Shown piece after piece: positions 1 through 11,512 of a stretch of DNA of 64,000 bases; the stretch's first letter is position 1; each line of letters opens with the position of its first letter. The DNA comes from Luscinia megarhynchos (taxonomy: Eukaryota > Chordata > Aves > Passeriformes > Turdidae). The stretch lies in assembly GCA_034336665.1 (NCBI GenBank), contig CM067572.1:2845786-2909785 (forward strand), in the 5' to 3' direction. Both the position numbers and the translations under genes were made by a program. A model generated the notes under the pieces. The model made no database searches, had not been told where the DNA came from, and saw nothing but the letters and a program-made list of their open reading frames with translations.

Positions 1-782
1 GAGCAACCTCTAAAAATCAATATTATAGTAATTATTACAGTGGGTAGCAGTATGATAACTTAAAATATGCTTGTTCAAATAAATCCACATGTAAATTAGT
101 TCTTTTAGATAGTAAGAATAATTTCTATAGGAATTAAAAATACATCCTGCAAAGTATACAGGTAAAGGCTCTTGGGTCCTTTGTCCATTAAAACTGTTTT
201 CTATTTGTTTGGCATTTTAAAATACATAAAGGCACCAGGGAAATTTTTAACTTCTTACAGGATACTTGCATAAACCAAGTTATTATATATTCAACATGAG
301 CCACAGTACAAAATACTACTCAATCAATTTTTAATAACAGAATCCTTCTTAATCCACTAATTACCTGAAAGTGAGGTTAAGGCCTCAAAACTGATAAAAA
401 TATTCTTTTTCAAGAAGTGAAATTAATAATAATAATAATAGTAACCAAAAACTATTCAAGTGCATTTTAATGCACTTGAGAAGTTTGTTATGCACTTTTA
501 TTTGAAAAAAATATCTAAAACCTCACCCACCCCTAAACAATTCCTTCATGACTGGCACAGGGCACATTCAACACATCAGGTGATATCAAAACCAGATCTT
601 TAAAACCTTCTACAAAGCTCAGAGTCCAAATGGTGAATCCAACCAAGCATACCAGGAGATGAAAAGCAACTTTTCCCAAAAACTGGAACACCTCATGGGT
701 CAGGGATGCCCAAAAAGGGCCTAAACTTGGGAATTTAATCTGGTTTGATCCAGGATCTTGGTTTGGCTCTCAAAACTTGAAT
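1..782. other. Unique AT-rich non-coding DNA
   Basis: No exon, transposon end or RNA gene is recognisable. It contains a short (AAT)n run near 424-441 and a perfect 11-bp inverted repeat at 456-479. Confidence 0.5.
456..479. repeat. Short perfect hairpin palindrome
   Basis: The arms TCAAGTGCATT (456-466) and AATGCACTTGA (469-479) are exact reverse complements separated by TT. It could form a small cruciform or hairpin. No function can be assigned. Confidence 0.7.
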
Positions 783-1041
783 CAGTTTCAACTCCCTGAT
801 GTGTTGAAATGGGTTTGGCTTTTATGCCACAGGAAAAAAAAAGTAGATGAGTAGAATGACAAAGAGAACATGGGTTTAATAATATGATAATAAGAACAAG
901 GGTTTCAAGTCTATTGGGATTCCAACTTAGATTTTTGTTTGTTTGTTTGTTACATTTACACCCATGCAGAGAAGGAATCCACAAAGCCAGCTGAGCTGGA
1001 AATCTCAGGTAAATATTCCTTCACTTTATTGAAAACCTTTG
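783..1041 (-). repeat. Left arm of long inverted repeat
   Basis: The reverse complement of this stretch aligns over its whole length to 1752-2024 at roughly 80% identity by eye. Shared landmarks, read in the right-arm direction, are a block around CAATAAAGTGAAGGAATATT, then TTTCCAGCTCAGCTGGCTTTG, then an A/C-rich AAACAAACAAA segment, then CTTATTATCATATTAT, then GGCATAAAAGCCAAA and CCCATTTCAACA. Similarity fades just outside 783. The two arms flank about 710 bp of unrelated sequence. It could be a non-autonomous foldback-type DNA transposon with long terminal inverted repeats, or a local inverted duplication. No target-site duplication is obvious, so the family is unknown. Confidence 0.75.
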
Positions 1042-1751
1042 TTTGAGGCACTGTTCAAGGACAGGCAGTGCCCAGATTTGGTGTCACTACTGATGACACT
1101 TCACATTCCTGACTGGCTTTCCTTTGAAACAGACTTTTATTTGCTTCTGACACAGTTCTGAAAAGAAAATGTGCCTCAAGTATGTTGTGAAAGCACGAGG
1201 CTGAGAGGCACAGATGTTATTACTTGCTGCCATATGCTGTTAAAGCTTTAATAATATGCATTTATACTAAGTTAAAAATGGTACTTCAGCACTTGAATGT
1301 CAGCAAAAGAACTGTTCATTCCTTGGTAAAACACACCAACAAATGGAGCAACACTCTGAAAAGTGATGCTGGATTTTTGACTCTGCACAAGTGGATCCTT
1401 GAGGACTTTTCTGTAAAGATCAAGCAGATCATTAGGAGTCCCTCTAAACCATTTTGTATTGACATTCTTGTTTTCTGAAGCAGCAGCTTTCATTTTTGCT
1501 TTTGTTTGGTTTATTTGACAGCCTCCCCTCACACAATTTTCAGGCATAAATGTGAGCCACAGGTAACATGGAAACAGAGAACAAATCCAAAGCTTGTTAA
1601 TATTTCTGAAACCTTTGCCACCACAAAAATTGAGACATGGCCATTACCTCACCTGCCCTTTGGACAAAATCTCAGTGCATGTTCCATTCATAAGCTCAGC
1701 TACAGAATGCTTTAGTGTTTTTCAACATTCTGCCCAAAAGTTCCCATTCTG
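1042..1751. other. Spacer between inverted-repeat arms
   Basis: About 710 bp of unique sequence lies between the two arms. An open frame of 91 codons on the minus strand (1272-1547) and an 84-codon frame on the plus strand (1224-1478) cross it. Neither resembles a transposase or any family I recognise, and I treat both as chance frames. Confidence 0.5.
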
Positions 1752-2024
1752 GAAAGGTTTCCAATAAAGTGAAGGAATATTTACCTGAGGTTTCCAGCTC
1801 AGCTGGCTTTGGTGGGCATCCCTTTCCTCCACACAAGTGCAAATGAAACATATAAACAAACAAAAATCTCAATTAAAATTCCAGTTGGCTTGAAAACCCT
1901 TGTCCTTATTATCATATTATCAATATGTTCTCATTGTCATTCTGTTCATCTGCTATATATATTTTTTTTTGGTGGCATAAAAGCCAAAGCCTCACCCATT
2001 TCAACATGCCAGGCAGTTGAAATC
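1752..2024 (+). repeat. Right arm of long inverted repeat
   Basis: This is the inverted partner of 783-1041. The match begins with the GGTTTCCAATAAAGTG block, which pairs with the complement of CACTTTATTGAAAACC at about 1022-1037. It ends after CCCATTTCAACA...CAGTTGAAA. Differences are scattered substitutions and short indels, as expected for an old duplication rather than a recent one. Confidence 0.75.
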
Positions 2025-4489
2025 TGGGATGGCTGTCTAAGAGTTGGTCAATCTGAACCATGATTGTGTGGAACTCCAATTATTCACAATTCACAGGGAT
2101 TTGTGCCCAGTTCCACAGGGAATTTCAGCCCCAGTGGTGGGAAATGAATTTGCACCAACCTACCCCATATCCCATCAATATTGTGGTTTTTCACTGTAAC
2201 TCATTAGGGAAATACAACGAAACCTTCTGAGAAGCCAGCAGTACTTTATATTTCAGGTTTTTGGGGGGGAGTTTTGGGGGGTTTTTTGTTTGCACTGATC
2301 CTATGAGTTTACAAAGTACCACTCCTGCTTCTAAGTCAACTCTCCCTCAGGGAAAAATTCCACTCTCAGCATATGAAAAGTAATAAAAATCTGATTTTGA
2401 ACCAATATTTCTATTTGAAATACAGTGGAAAGAACACTTTATTGTGCCTATGCAGTGTATTTTCCCATTTTTATGGGAGCCTTCAAAACCTCCACAGTCT
2501 TTAGCAAAAAGTCAAATAATTTAATTGCAAAATAACTCAGTCCCAACCAGTAGAAGCCAAACAACTCAGACAAGCATTTCCACACTCTCTGAACGAAAGT
2601 CAATGAGAACTGGAGACAAACTGCCCCTAACAAAGTGTTTGCTCTGAGGCCCTGATGGAGCAGCTGACACTTTTCCTGGGGAGATTTAGTGGAAGAAAAG
2701 TCCTGCCAATTTTTCCCAGCAGGCAGATTTTGTTTGCTGCCTGTGAGAAGGGCTCCTGTACCTATATCCACGAGCATATGGATGTGTAGGGGAGAGGAGG
2801 CGACAGCTACAACACTGAATGTGAAATCTGCATCATCAACAGCAGAACAGGGAAAAAGTTCTGTTAATTAAAACTTGAAAGGCTCCTTCTGACATTCACT
2901 CCAAGTAAGTTTGGTCCCCAGCATTTGGTTTTGGAAAGAATTCTTTTCCCTCTAATCCTGCTTCACTCTCTGCTTCCCTTATTTGTTTTTATTTAATTTC
3001 CAAAGTCAGTCACTCTCTGTGTTTTCTGATAACTGGCCAAACGATGATAATTGTGGTTAAATGATGATAATTATGGCTAAAGCATGGGGTGGCAGGGAGA
3101 ATTAACCCCTCTTTCCTCTGTTTTCCAGGGCAAAGGGGAGATTTCCTTCTCTGCCCTTCCCTCCCTCATCACCAGGCTCAGGGCTCCCTCTCCTGTTCCA
3201 ACAGATCTCTCACCACTGTGCCTTCCAACAGATCTGACAGACAGAAACCTGGGATATCCAATGGAATCAAGCACTCAGGAAAAATATACCTTTAAATTCC
3301 TCAGGGTCTAGAGTATTGCCATCAATATTAACTGCTCACATCATAAAATATCTTTTTTATCACGTCACAAAGCTTTGGCCACACGACCAGACTGTGCCCT
3401 GACAGCGGGGCTACGTGGAGAAAGGCAACCAAAAAATATCATCTTGGGACAATCATTAAAACTCTTTAAAATATAAAAGAAAATAATGCCATAAATTCAG
3501 CAGTTATTCTGCATTTAAAGAGAGATTTGGCCATTATAGAAAATGTAACATAAACAACAAATATTTCATTTTATTTTAAGAAGGAGTTTCCTGGGATTAT
3601 TCCCTCTATAAGGGAACCACAGACAAGGAGCTGAGATGCTCTCAAAAGACAAAATTTTAAAAAACTCTCAGAGCAATAAAACATATAGTTAATTAACATC
3701 AGTCTAGAGATATTCAGTGGTTAACCACTTCTTTCCAATTAAAATATTTGATTTCAAATCGACCAAACACTATTTTATTTAAAAAAGAGGAGACAGATGA
3801 AAAGGAGTAGATATCATGTTTTTTGTTTAGATTAGATTTTTAAGAAAATGAATACCATACAACTAATGAATAAAGGAAAAACTAACACTTTATCTATGAG
3901 AAGGTAATAGATTAAATTCATCTATGGTAGGTGGAAAAAAAGCCAATTTCAATAAATATTTAGTCAGGCAATTCTGGATCTGTGGTGGAAATTTAATACC
4001 AGATTGAGCTAATACATGCAGGGCTTAAAAGAGAAACTTCACTGTCATCATATAAATCAACAAGTAAATAAAATAGTGAAAACATGAAATATAAAAGAAC
4101 CATGAACAACTACAGCAGAAATAATGTGAGCTAACAATCAATGAATTTAATGGAAGTCTTTCCAGTGCCATTAATAAAATTCAGAGCTGGTTTGTGTGCT
4201 GGGAGCTGATGGCAGTTTCAGGTGATACAATCATTTTTGGGCACTAAGGCACAATGATGACAGTGCCTTCTGTCTGTGCTGGGGAGGGGAGGAGCTGCTA
4301 AGATTGCATTAGGGGAGGATGAAATGTTCCACCATCCACATGGGAACGGGCAGCCAAGAAAATATTCCTGGCAATGCCCTTGAGATAACCACCTGTCACA
4401 TCACCAGAATGTGCTCCTGAGCTATTTTCTGCTGTGGCTCCATCCCCAAATCCCTGTTTTCACTGTAACATATTCCTTTTTAGTGGCTG
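2025..4489. other. Unique non-coding DNA
   Basis: No gene or recognisable element. There is a G-run-rich patch near 2260-2285. A 20-bp tandem duplication (GATGATAATTGTGGTTAAAT followed by a copy with three differences) lies at 3043-3082. The 3084-3311 region is open in several frames, but only over short lengths. Confidence 0.5.
3043..3082 (+). repeat. Two-copy 20-bp tandem duplication
   Basis: GATGATAATTGTGGTTAAAT (3043-3062) is followed directly by GATGATAATTATGGCTAAAG (3063-3082). The copies differ at three positions. Confidence 0.8.
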
Positions 4490-4760
4490 GTGCTCCACAC
4501 AGCACACGGATTAATTTCCCCTCCGCCGATGGAATTTTTAATGAAGATAAATTATAATCATGACATTTACATCTCAATGATTTTCACAATTGAAACATTC
4601 TCCTAATCCTGGTGCACATGCTGTAAGTGGGTTACCCAGCCAGATACTAAAGCAATCATTTTATCATTGTCAGAGTGAATATAATGCCTACAGCAATCAA
4701 TTGGACTTTTATGGGAACAGTTAGCTCAGCTGGTTTTGCATTGAAAAAAATGCACTGAAG
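4490..4760. other. Candidate conserved non-coding element
   Basis: This is a unique AT-rich segment with homeodomain-type TAAT/ATTA cores (GGATTAATTT, TTTTTAATGAAG, ATTATAATC) and a small CpG cluster (CCGCCGAT). It is called a candidate only because its texture resembles developmental enhancers. The window alone cannot show conservation. Confidence 0.2.
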
Positions 4761-7700
4761 TGCCCATTATCCATCTCCACTGTCAAAGGACAAGCCAGGA
4801 TCTTGGCTTTCATCCCCAAGAGTGTGAAACTCGGTCTTACAACCAAAATGAGAAGATGAGAAAGGGCCAAAGTGGTCAGAAATGGCCAACAGCAAAAGTC
4901 TCAAGAGCCAAAGGAAGAATAAACCAGATTTACCTGGTTTGGGTACAAAATTTGGATCAGACAGAGGTTCCAGCTGTGGTTTCTGTAGCCATGGAGAGCA
5001 GGAGGTGGTCATGACCAGATAAGGAGAAGTGAAGATAATGAAGAAGCTAAAAATAAAGGTAGAGGAGTGAAAAATGAGAGCCTTGGTTGGAAAGAAGTCT
5101 TGGAGGAAATCCCAGGGTTGGTGTGGGTGAAAAACGAGGACAAATGGGACAGTTTCCTCTAGTGCTTGGAGGGCAGAGTTGTCCAGCAGCTGGCAGAAGT
5201 GCCAGGACAAGGTTTTCTGCAGCCATTCCCCCTTATTCCCAGCAGTCACAGGACTCAGGTGGGCTCTTGTCTGCTGCACCTGCTCCTCTGCTGTCTCAAG
5301 CAGCCCCAGTGATTTACCTTTCCACAACAGTTATTGCTCATTTCAGCAGTCTGTGCACCAGTGGGATGATGCACCAATCCCTACACAAATATCCATAAGA
5401 GGGAATGTGTCTGCACTTCCTGATCTAGTCCAGGTGCCAAAAAGTGCCAGAAAATAATGTTCTTTGCTTGTTATTGAATCTTAGGGGTGCTGCATCAGTA
5501 ATAATGGAAATTCTTGGATAAGGCATGGTGGGAGGGCCACCAAGCCAGGCAAGGAACTTCCCATGAGGAAGGTGAGGAACTTTTGAAAACCTCAGGCTTA
5601 TAGGAAAGACAGAAAACTTCCAGTGATAAAGCCCCTTGGAATAATTTCTGCTTTTTTTTTTATAGTGCACTGAGTCTCCTGAACATCTTAGCAAGAGATA
5701 TTATAGCAATAAATCTTTTTATACTTTTGAAGGAAAATGAACAGTAAAGGTTAAGGCTGGAATGTACTACATAAAATAAAAGAATAAATACTTCTGCCAG
5801 CTGTTTAAACACTCAGTGGCCAGATGCACAGGAGAAAATCTGCTCATGTTTCTGTTCACACCATCGAGCCTTACTCAGAGCTTGCAAGTTGTGCATGAAG
5901 TCTTAAGTCCTCAACTTCCATACTTCAAATTTGCAATGTTTTTCAGGAATTTAGGGGCAGAGAAGAATTTCCTGAATTTATTCTGAAAAGGCCTCACCAG
6001 CAATGGATGTATTTCAGGTACCTCACAGTGCAGTCAAAGAGAACAAGAGGAATTAAATACTACAGAGGGTTGGGAAACAAAAGGCTTCACACACTGGGGA
6101 AGATCAGATCCCATCACAATCAGACTTTGTGCATTGAATCACATCATTCCAACGAGCAGGAATTATAATTATAATCTTAAATTCATTGGCAAACGTAGTT
6201 CTCAAGGGGAGTCAGGTACAAGCAGGCACAGTACCTGTACACACAGACACAATGCAGAAGGGAATTGGAAATTTTTTAATCAATGCCATGCATAAATCCA
6301 CCTACTGACAATTATCTCAATAAAAATTATTTTATTGAGTATAGATTATTTCACTTAATAACATATTCACCTGGGCACCTATCATGCAGAAAAACTACAG
6401 CCCAGCAAGAAAAACTCCCACAATTAAATTAACTCCACAGAGGAAAACTGGGGGAAGAAAGGCTGTTTTATAGCTGAAATGAAATAAAACATCAAAGAAT
6501 CATTAAAGCCAAGTTGCCATGCAAGAGCAGCTCGGTTGCCCACTCAGTTTGGTAATTAAAAGCTGGAGAACACTCACCTGTGTCCACACTGGGTTTTATG
6601 ATGCAGTTCTGTAGCTGGGAGGGATCTGGCAGACTCCCAGGTTTACCTGCTGCCTGAGCAGGCTCTGCTGGTGTCACACTGTGCCTCCAGACAGGATCCA
6701 GCAGCACTGGCACTCCTGGAATTCCTGAGATTCCTGGCATCCCTGGCATCCCTGCACCTTGCCACACCCCCAGGGCTGACACCTAAATGGATGGCAGAGA
6801 AGTAAAAGAGGGAATTGCAAAAAAAAAATAAAAAAAACAATGGCAGATGCTCAAACAAACATCCACAGTCAGTGGTTAAGGAGAAAGTGACTTTTCAGAA
6901 GCCTAAACCTACAGCTGAGGACGCTGGCCTAGGGAGAGGCAGGATACTTACCTGACCAAATCCACTGGAAAAATCCAAACACTGCAGCAAATTCAGCCAA
7001 GTCAAAACACCAATCCCTTGAAATCTCTTCTCCAGTAGTGTGGATGCTCCAGCAAAAGCATCTCAGCCCTCTGTGAGCTGTTCCATTCCTTTATTCCAAA
7101 GGCTACATGCATTTCCCCACCCTACCTTGAAATGTCTCGTCCCTGTCTTTGATTTCAGCTGGTTCAACTTGACACCCTTTTTTCCCCCCAAAAGCAGTTT
7201 ACTCGCTGCTGAGCTAAAAAGCCCACTGTGACACGAGCAACACTCTTTATACTAAAAACCAGAGACGTGGAGAATGGCATTATGCATGGCAAGAGCTTGA
7301 GATGCTGGGAATAATATTCAAAGAACAGGAACGTGAGGAGTTCGAAGCTGCCAATGGAAACAAAGGGAGCAGCAAGAAAGGAGACTGTAGAAAATGTCTT
7401 GTCAGTGACTCCTGGCCTGGAATTGAATCCCCAGGTGAGCCTGTGGCAGTCTCTGGAATGCTAATGAGGTGCTTAACATTACCCAGCACTGGGCTGAGCC
7501 TGTGACTAGAGAAAATAGAGTGGGAAATGGGAATACAAAACTGCTGGCAGAGCTGGGGGAAGCACAGGGGAGGATCTGCATGGATCCCGGGCAAACAGGC
7601 TGGGAGAGCAACAAGAGCCTTGGTGGGACAGAGATTTCCACAGCCAGGACACTCCCAGAGCTCTGAAGGACACGGCAGATCTGCGACATCCTTTGGGACC

Positions 7701-8875
7701 AAAGAACTCCTCTAGGGTGGCCCATGAGCATCTCATTCCTCTCTCCCTGGTTTTCTTTGCATTCAGGACATATTTTTGCTCAGCTGAGAAGATCTGAATT
7801 GCAGCAAGGAATATTTAGTGTTTACACACAGCTTTACACCAACGCCAAGAAATATTTTGCCACAAATATTCTACTTTGGTGTATTTTAGTAAGTAACATT
7901 TTTAGATAAATGTCCCAGATATTGCATGTTGAGTATTTTCAGATCATAACCAGCCATCAGAAACTAATAATACTTTAGTAGCAAGAAAATTAAGAATATT
8001 ATCTACCATGAGAAAACAACCTTGGAAAATAAATCTTGAAGAACAATTTAGAACTATTTTTAGGATGTTGACTTGTTGTGGATCCTCTGAAACCTGAAAT
8101 GACAAAGCTCTGCTTTTAACAACACAAGATAGAAAATACTCCCCTCGTGTATTTTTTAAATCTCATAGAAAGAGACATCTTGTAACAATTCCACAGCGAT
8201 GAAGTTGTCAGCAGTGCAATCAGGTAACCTGCCAAGGTTTCAAAACACTTTAGATATAAAAAGAAAACCGGCTTTGAAAAATACCAATTCTACTTTTAAA
8301 AATAAATTTTTGAGTGTACCTTAGAATCCCACCCAACTGTACAATCACAAATTCAGATATTCTAAAATAAATCAAATTTACAGCTCTTAAGTTGAACAGC
8401 AGTAAGACATCTATGAATGTACTGCTGTCATTTCTAAAACACTCAATATATAGCAGGGACCATATTACTTTTTCCAGCCTCTCACCAGGTAATGTGTATT
8501 TTTCCCAGAGATAACTTCAATATTCTGTCAGAAGGTGGAAGAGTTCTGGGGTATTTTTTTGACAAAAAACAGAGATGTCCTTCTCAGAAATGTAGTGACT
8601 TTGAACAGCCAACCAAACTTTGTGAGAAGACATCAACAAAAAAATCCCATGGACCATCCTCATCCCATCCCATCCTCAATTCTCTGCTCACCCAAGTCCA
8701 GCTTAACTGAGATAACATCATGCAGCAAGTTTCAGAACCGATGTGGATTTCCCCTGCTGCTGGGTTTCCCAAGTCAAGTGCCAGCCTGTTGAAAACCAAA
8801 TGTTCTGTGGAGTGCTGCTGGCTCTGCTCAGGTTTGGAAGGCAGTCAGGGGGAGGCACACAGGCACCTCTGTGCC
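4761..8875. other. Unique non-coding DNA
   Basis: No exon or transposable element could be identified. A 186-codon minus-strand frame (4767-5327) and a group of overlapping frames at 7280-7736 are the longest. Their translations show no domain and the region has no splice-site or promoter context. A short imperfect 9-bp repeat (ATTCCTGGC-like) lies near 6711-6755. Confidence 0.5.
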
Positions 8876-9352
8876 CTGGGATTTGGATAAATCCTGGGGA
8901 GCAGCTCATCTGAGAGCTCCTGGGATCTGGATAAATCCTGGGGAGCAGTTCCTGGGATCTGGATAAATTCTTCAGGAGCAGCTCATCTAAGAGCTCCTGA
9001 GATTTGGATAAACTCCTCAGGAGCTGTTCATCTGAGAGCTCTTGGGATTTGGAACAATTCCTCAGGAGCAGTTTCTGGGATTTGGATAAATTCCTCAGGA
9101 GCAGCTCATCTGAGAGCTCCTGGGGTCTGGATAAATCCTGGGGAGCAGTTCCTGGGATTTGGATAAATTCCTGGGGAGCAGTTCATCTGACAGCTCCTGG
9201 GATTTGGATAAATTCTTCAGGAGCAGCTCATTTGAGAGCTCCTGGGATCTGGATAAATTCTTCAGGAACAGCTCCTGGGATTTGGATAAACTCAGGAGCA
9301 GCTCATCTGAGAGCTCCTGGATCTGGATAAACTCAGGAGCAGCTCATCTGAG
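8876..9352 (+). repeat. Minisatellite, 12 units of 33/45 bp
   Basis: Twelve tandem units each contain a (G/A)GGAT(T/C)TGGATAAA-type core. Cores start near 8881, 8923, 8954, 9000, 9046, 9077, 9122, 9154, 9199, 9244, 9277 and 9318. Long units are about 45 bp and end in ATCTGAGAGCTC. Short units lack that 12-bp block and are about 32-33 bp. A further polymorphism alternates TTCCTCAGG with TCCTGGGG. Because unit lengths are near multiples of three, open frames (for example 9004-9330) run through the array with a W-D-L-D-K-F-type periodicity. I regard this as a by-product of the repeat rather than a gene. Confidence 0.92.
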
Positions 9353-11397
9353 AGCTACCAGGATGCTGAACAGGATCCAAGGCTGAGTAAGAACCACTGG
9401 CAAGTCAAGATGCCTCAGGGCACCTTGAGCTCACACACCCGGTTTTTCCACTCTGTCAAAAACGGTATGAGAAGAGATTACATCACAGAACCTGCCGTCT
9501 CCTTTTGTCTCTCGCTGAATGCCTGTCCTCCCCCAGCCCAGCTTGTGCAATCCCCTCACGCTCCTGGCTCATTTCCCAGAGCTCACACCAGCTCCAGCAC
9601 AGGGGGAAATGCTGTTTGGGGTGATCTGCTCTGTGTCTCCATAAAACACCTGCCTGCCTCCTGATTCGAGTTGTAGGGGAAATCTGTGACCAGCAGAGCA
9701 TGAACAAAGCGAGGAGCTCTTGCATATCTGATGTCTTCCTCCAGGTCAGGAAAGGCAAGAGGCAGAAAACATCTCCCTGGATGTGCTGGCTGGACTCATG
9801 CTGACAAGCAGCTTGCAACACAGAAGGCACCTCTTAATAAACACTAAACCCTTCTAACCTGAAAGATTGCAGCCACTCTAATTGCCACAAATTAAATTGT
9901 TCAAGGAAGGCTCAGAAAAATAGAAGTGGCTGTGGGGCCAGAGAGAAATGATATTTTTGCCTTTCTTTTTCCCTTCTGGCAGGATCTAATCCACTGGGTG
10001 GTATTACAGCACATGAGATTAGAGACAGAAATACAGATACTTGCTAAAAATGGACCTCATTGAAAAGTGCTTGCAAGATTTTGTCATAAATAAAAATTAG
10101 TTTGTTTTTTTTTCCTATGTCCTCTTGCAAGTGCCTGTGGCGTGTTCATTACTCAGAGACTTTGTTTCACAGAACATTTTTGAAGGGGATATTTTAGTTC
10201 TTGTATTTTCACACAGATTGGTTTAATCACAAATCCATTGATATTTTAAGATATTTTTGAGCACACTCGCTTTTAACTTGCTTTTTCCTCCTCTTGTGCT
10301 CAAAAGAAATATTAGTTTGACAACACTGAGTGCAGCAAGGACAGTTGCATTAAAAATTATGTGGTAATAACTTGAATACATGAGCCAGCCCATGTAGGAC
10401 TGTCACTGCCACTGCAGAATATAAAAGAAACCATGTAATTATGCCCAATCCAAAGGCAGTGCTGTTGCCCACGACAGTGGGAATTCTTTATGCTGGAGCA
10501 AGTGGATAGATGCTGAATAGATAACACCAGTTTCCAACAAGTAAAGCCTTGGAACAAAATAAATAACAATAAAATCGATTATATCGTGTCATATGCCTTT
10601 TGTTTCTGTGGGAATAGAGTTTTATTTCCCTCAGTAATTTTGTTTGCTGAAGGAATGGATTAGAGAATAACACTAGAGAGATCTTGTAATTCACAGCCTC
10701 AGCTCTTGTGCCCTGAAAGTCCTTTTTCAGAGACTTTCCCCCCTTAGCCAGGCAGAAAGTACATCCTTGCATATCCCCACATCACCATATTTCATATTCT
10801 TGCTGTGCTCCAGTAACTCCTCTGGTGGCAGAGAAGGTTACCCAGGTCTGGAAGGGTCTCTGCTGAGCTGGGGCAAACATATATTAGTTAAGTCCCTTTG
10901 TTTGATGATACAATTTGGAAAACAGTCCAAACTATTTGTCTGGACCTTGTTCATGCCCTCCAGCACACCAGATTTGGAGACAGCTGCCAAGCCAGCGAGA
11001 AGTCAGAGCTGCTGACACCCCTGAGCTCATCGAAAATGAGGTGCAGCTATCAGGGGGCAGAAGAAAAACAGGGAAAAACCCATCTCATGACCTCATTAGG
11101 AGCAAGATCTGATTCTGAAACTTTCCCTCTTCTCTGCAGCAAATACTTCATAGGTTAAAAACTTAGCAACCTCTAAACTTCAAATTTGTCAAAGCCTCTT
11201 TATCTTTCATTAGAACTGCCTCAAAATCACAAGATATTCGCCCAAACAGTTTTTGTTGCAATGCTTGGAGCTGGCTTTAAAATGCTGATGTCCTTGCCAA
11301 AAGGAAAGTGTGGTTGTGCAGATCCATACATTCATAGCCCACAGCAAAGTGTGATTTACAGTCTTTGAGAGGCATAATATAAATATTGTATAACATC
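9353..11397. other. Unique non-coding DNA
   Basis: No recognisable gene, transposon or RNA. The open frames at 9410-9664 and 9483-9830 are on opposite strands over the same bases and show no domain. Confidence 0.5.
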
Positions 11398-11512
11398 ACA
11401 GTCCTGTCACAGAGTCCAGACTGGTTTGGACAGGAAGGGACTTTAAAATTCATCTCAGGGACACCTTCCACTATCCCAGGGTGCTCCAACCTAGCCTTGG
11501 ACACTTCCAGGT
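11398..11512 (-). mobile_element. CR1 LINE 3' fragment
   Basis: The reverse complement carries the CR1 3' region: a 'cttggacacttccagg' relative, 'ccaggctgctccaa', 'tatcccagg', then 'gggactttaaa' and a degraded terminal 'ttccaacccaaacc'. Only about 115 bp remain, which fits the strong 5' truncation usual for CR1. Several substitutions suggest it is old. Confidence 0.8.

Noticed and set aside
2256..2288. G-runs considered as a G-quadruplex
   Set aside because: There are only two long G-runs. Folding would require splitting them, so support is weak.
4767..5327. 186-codon minus-strand open frame
   Set aside because: It has no recognisable domain and hydrophobic runs consistent with translating A/G-rich DNA on the opposite strand. 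No splice or promoter context was found.
6492..6782. Minus-strand frame with Gly-X-Pro pattern resembling collagen
   Set aside because: Only about five Gly-X-Y triplets occur, and they come from a short imperfect 9-bp repeat (ATTCCTGGC-like). The pattern breaks immediately and no collagen exon boundaries are present.
9004..9386. Open frames through the 33/45-bp minisatellite
   Set aside because: The peptide periodicity simply mirrors the DNA repeat, and there is no sign of a gene around it.
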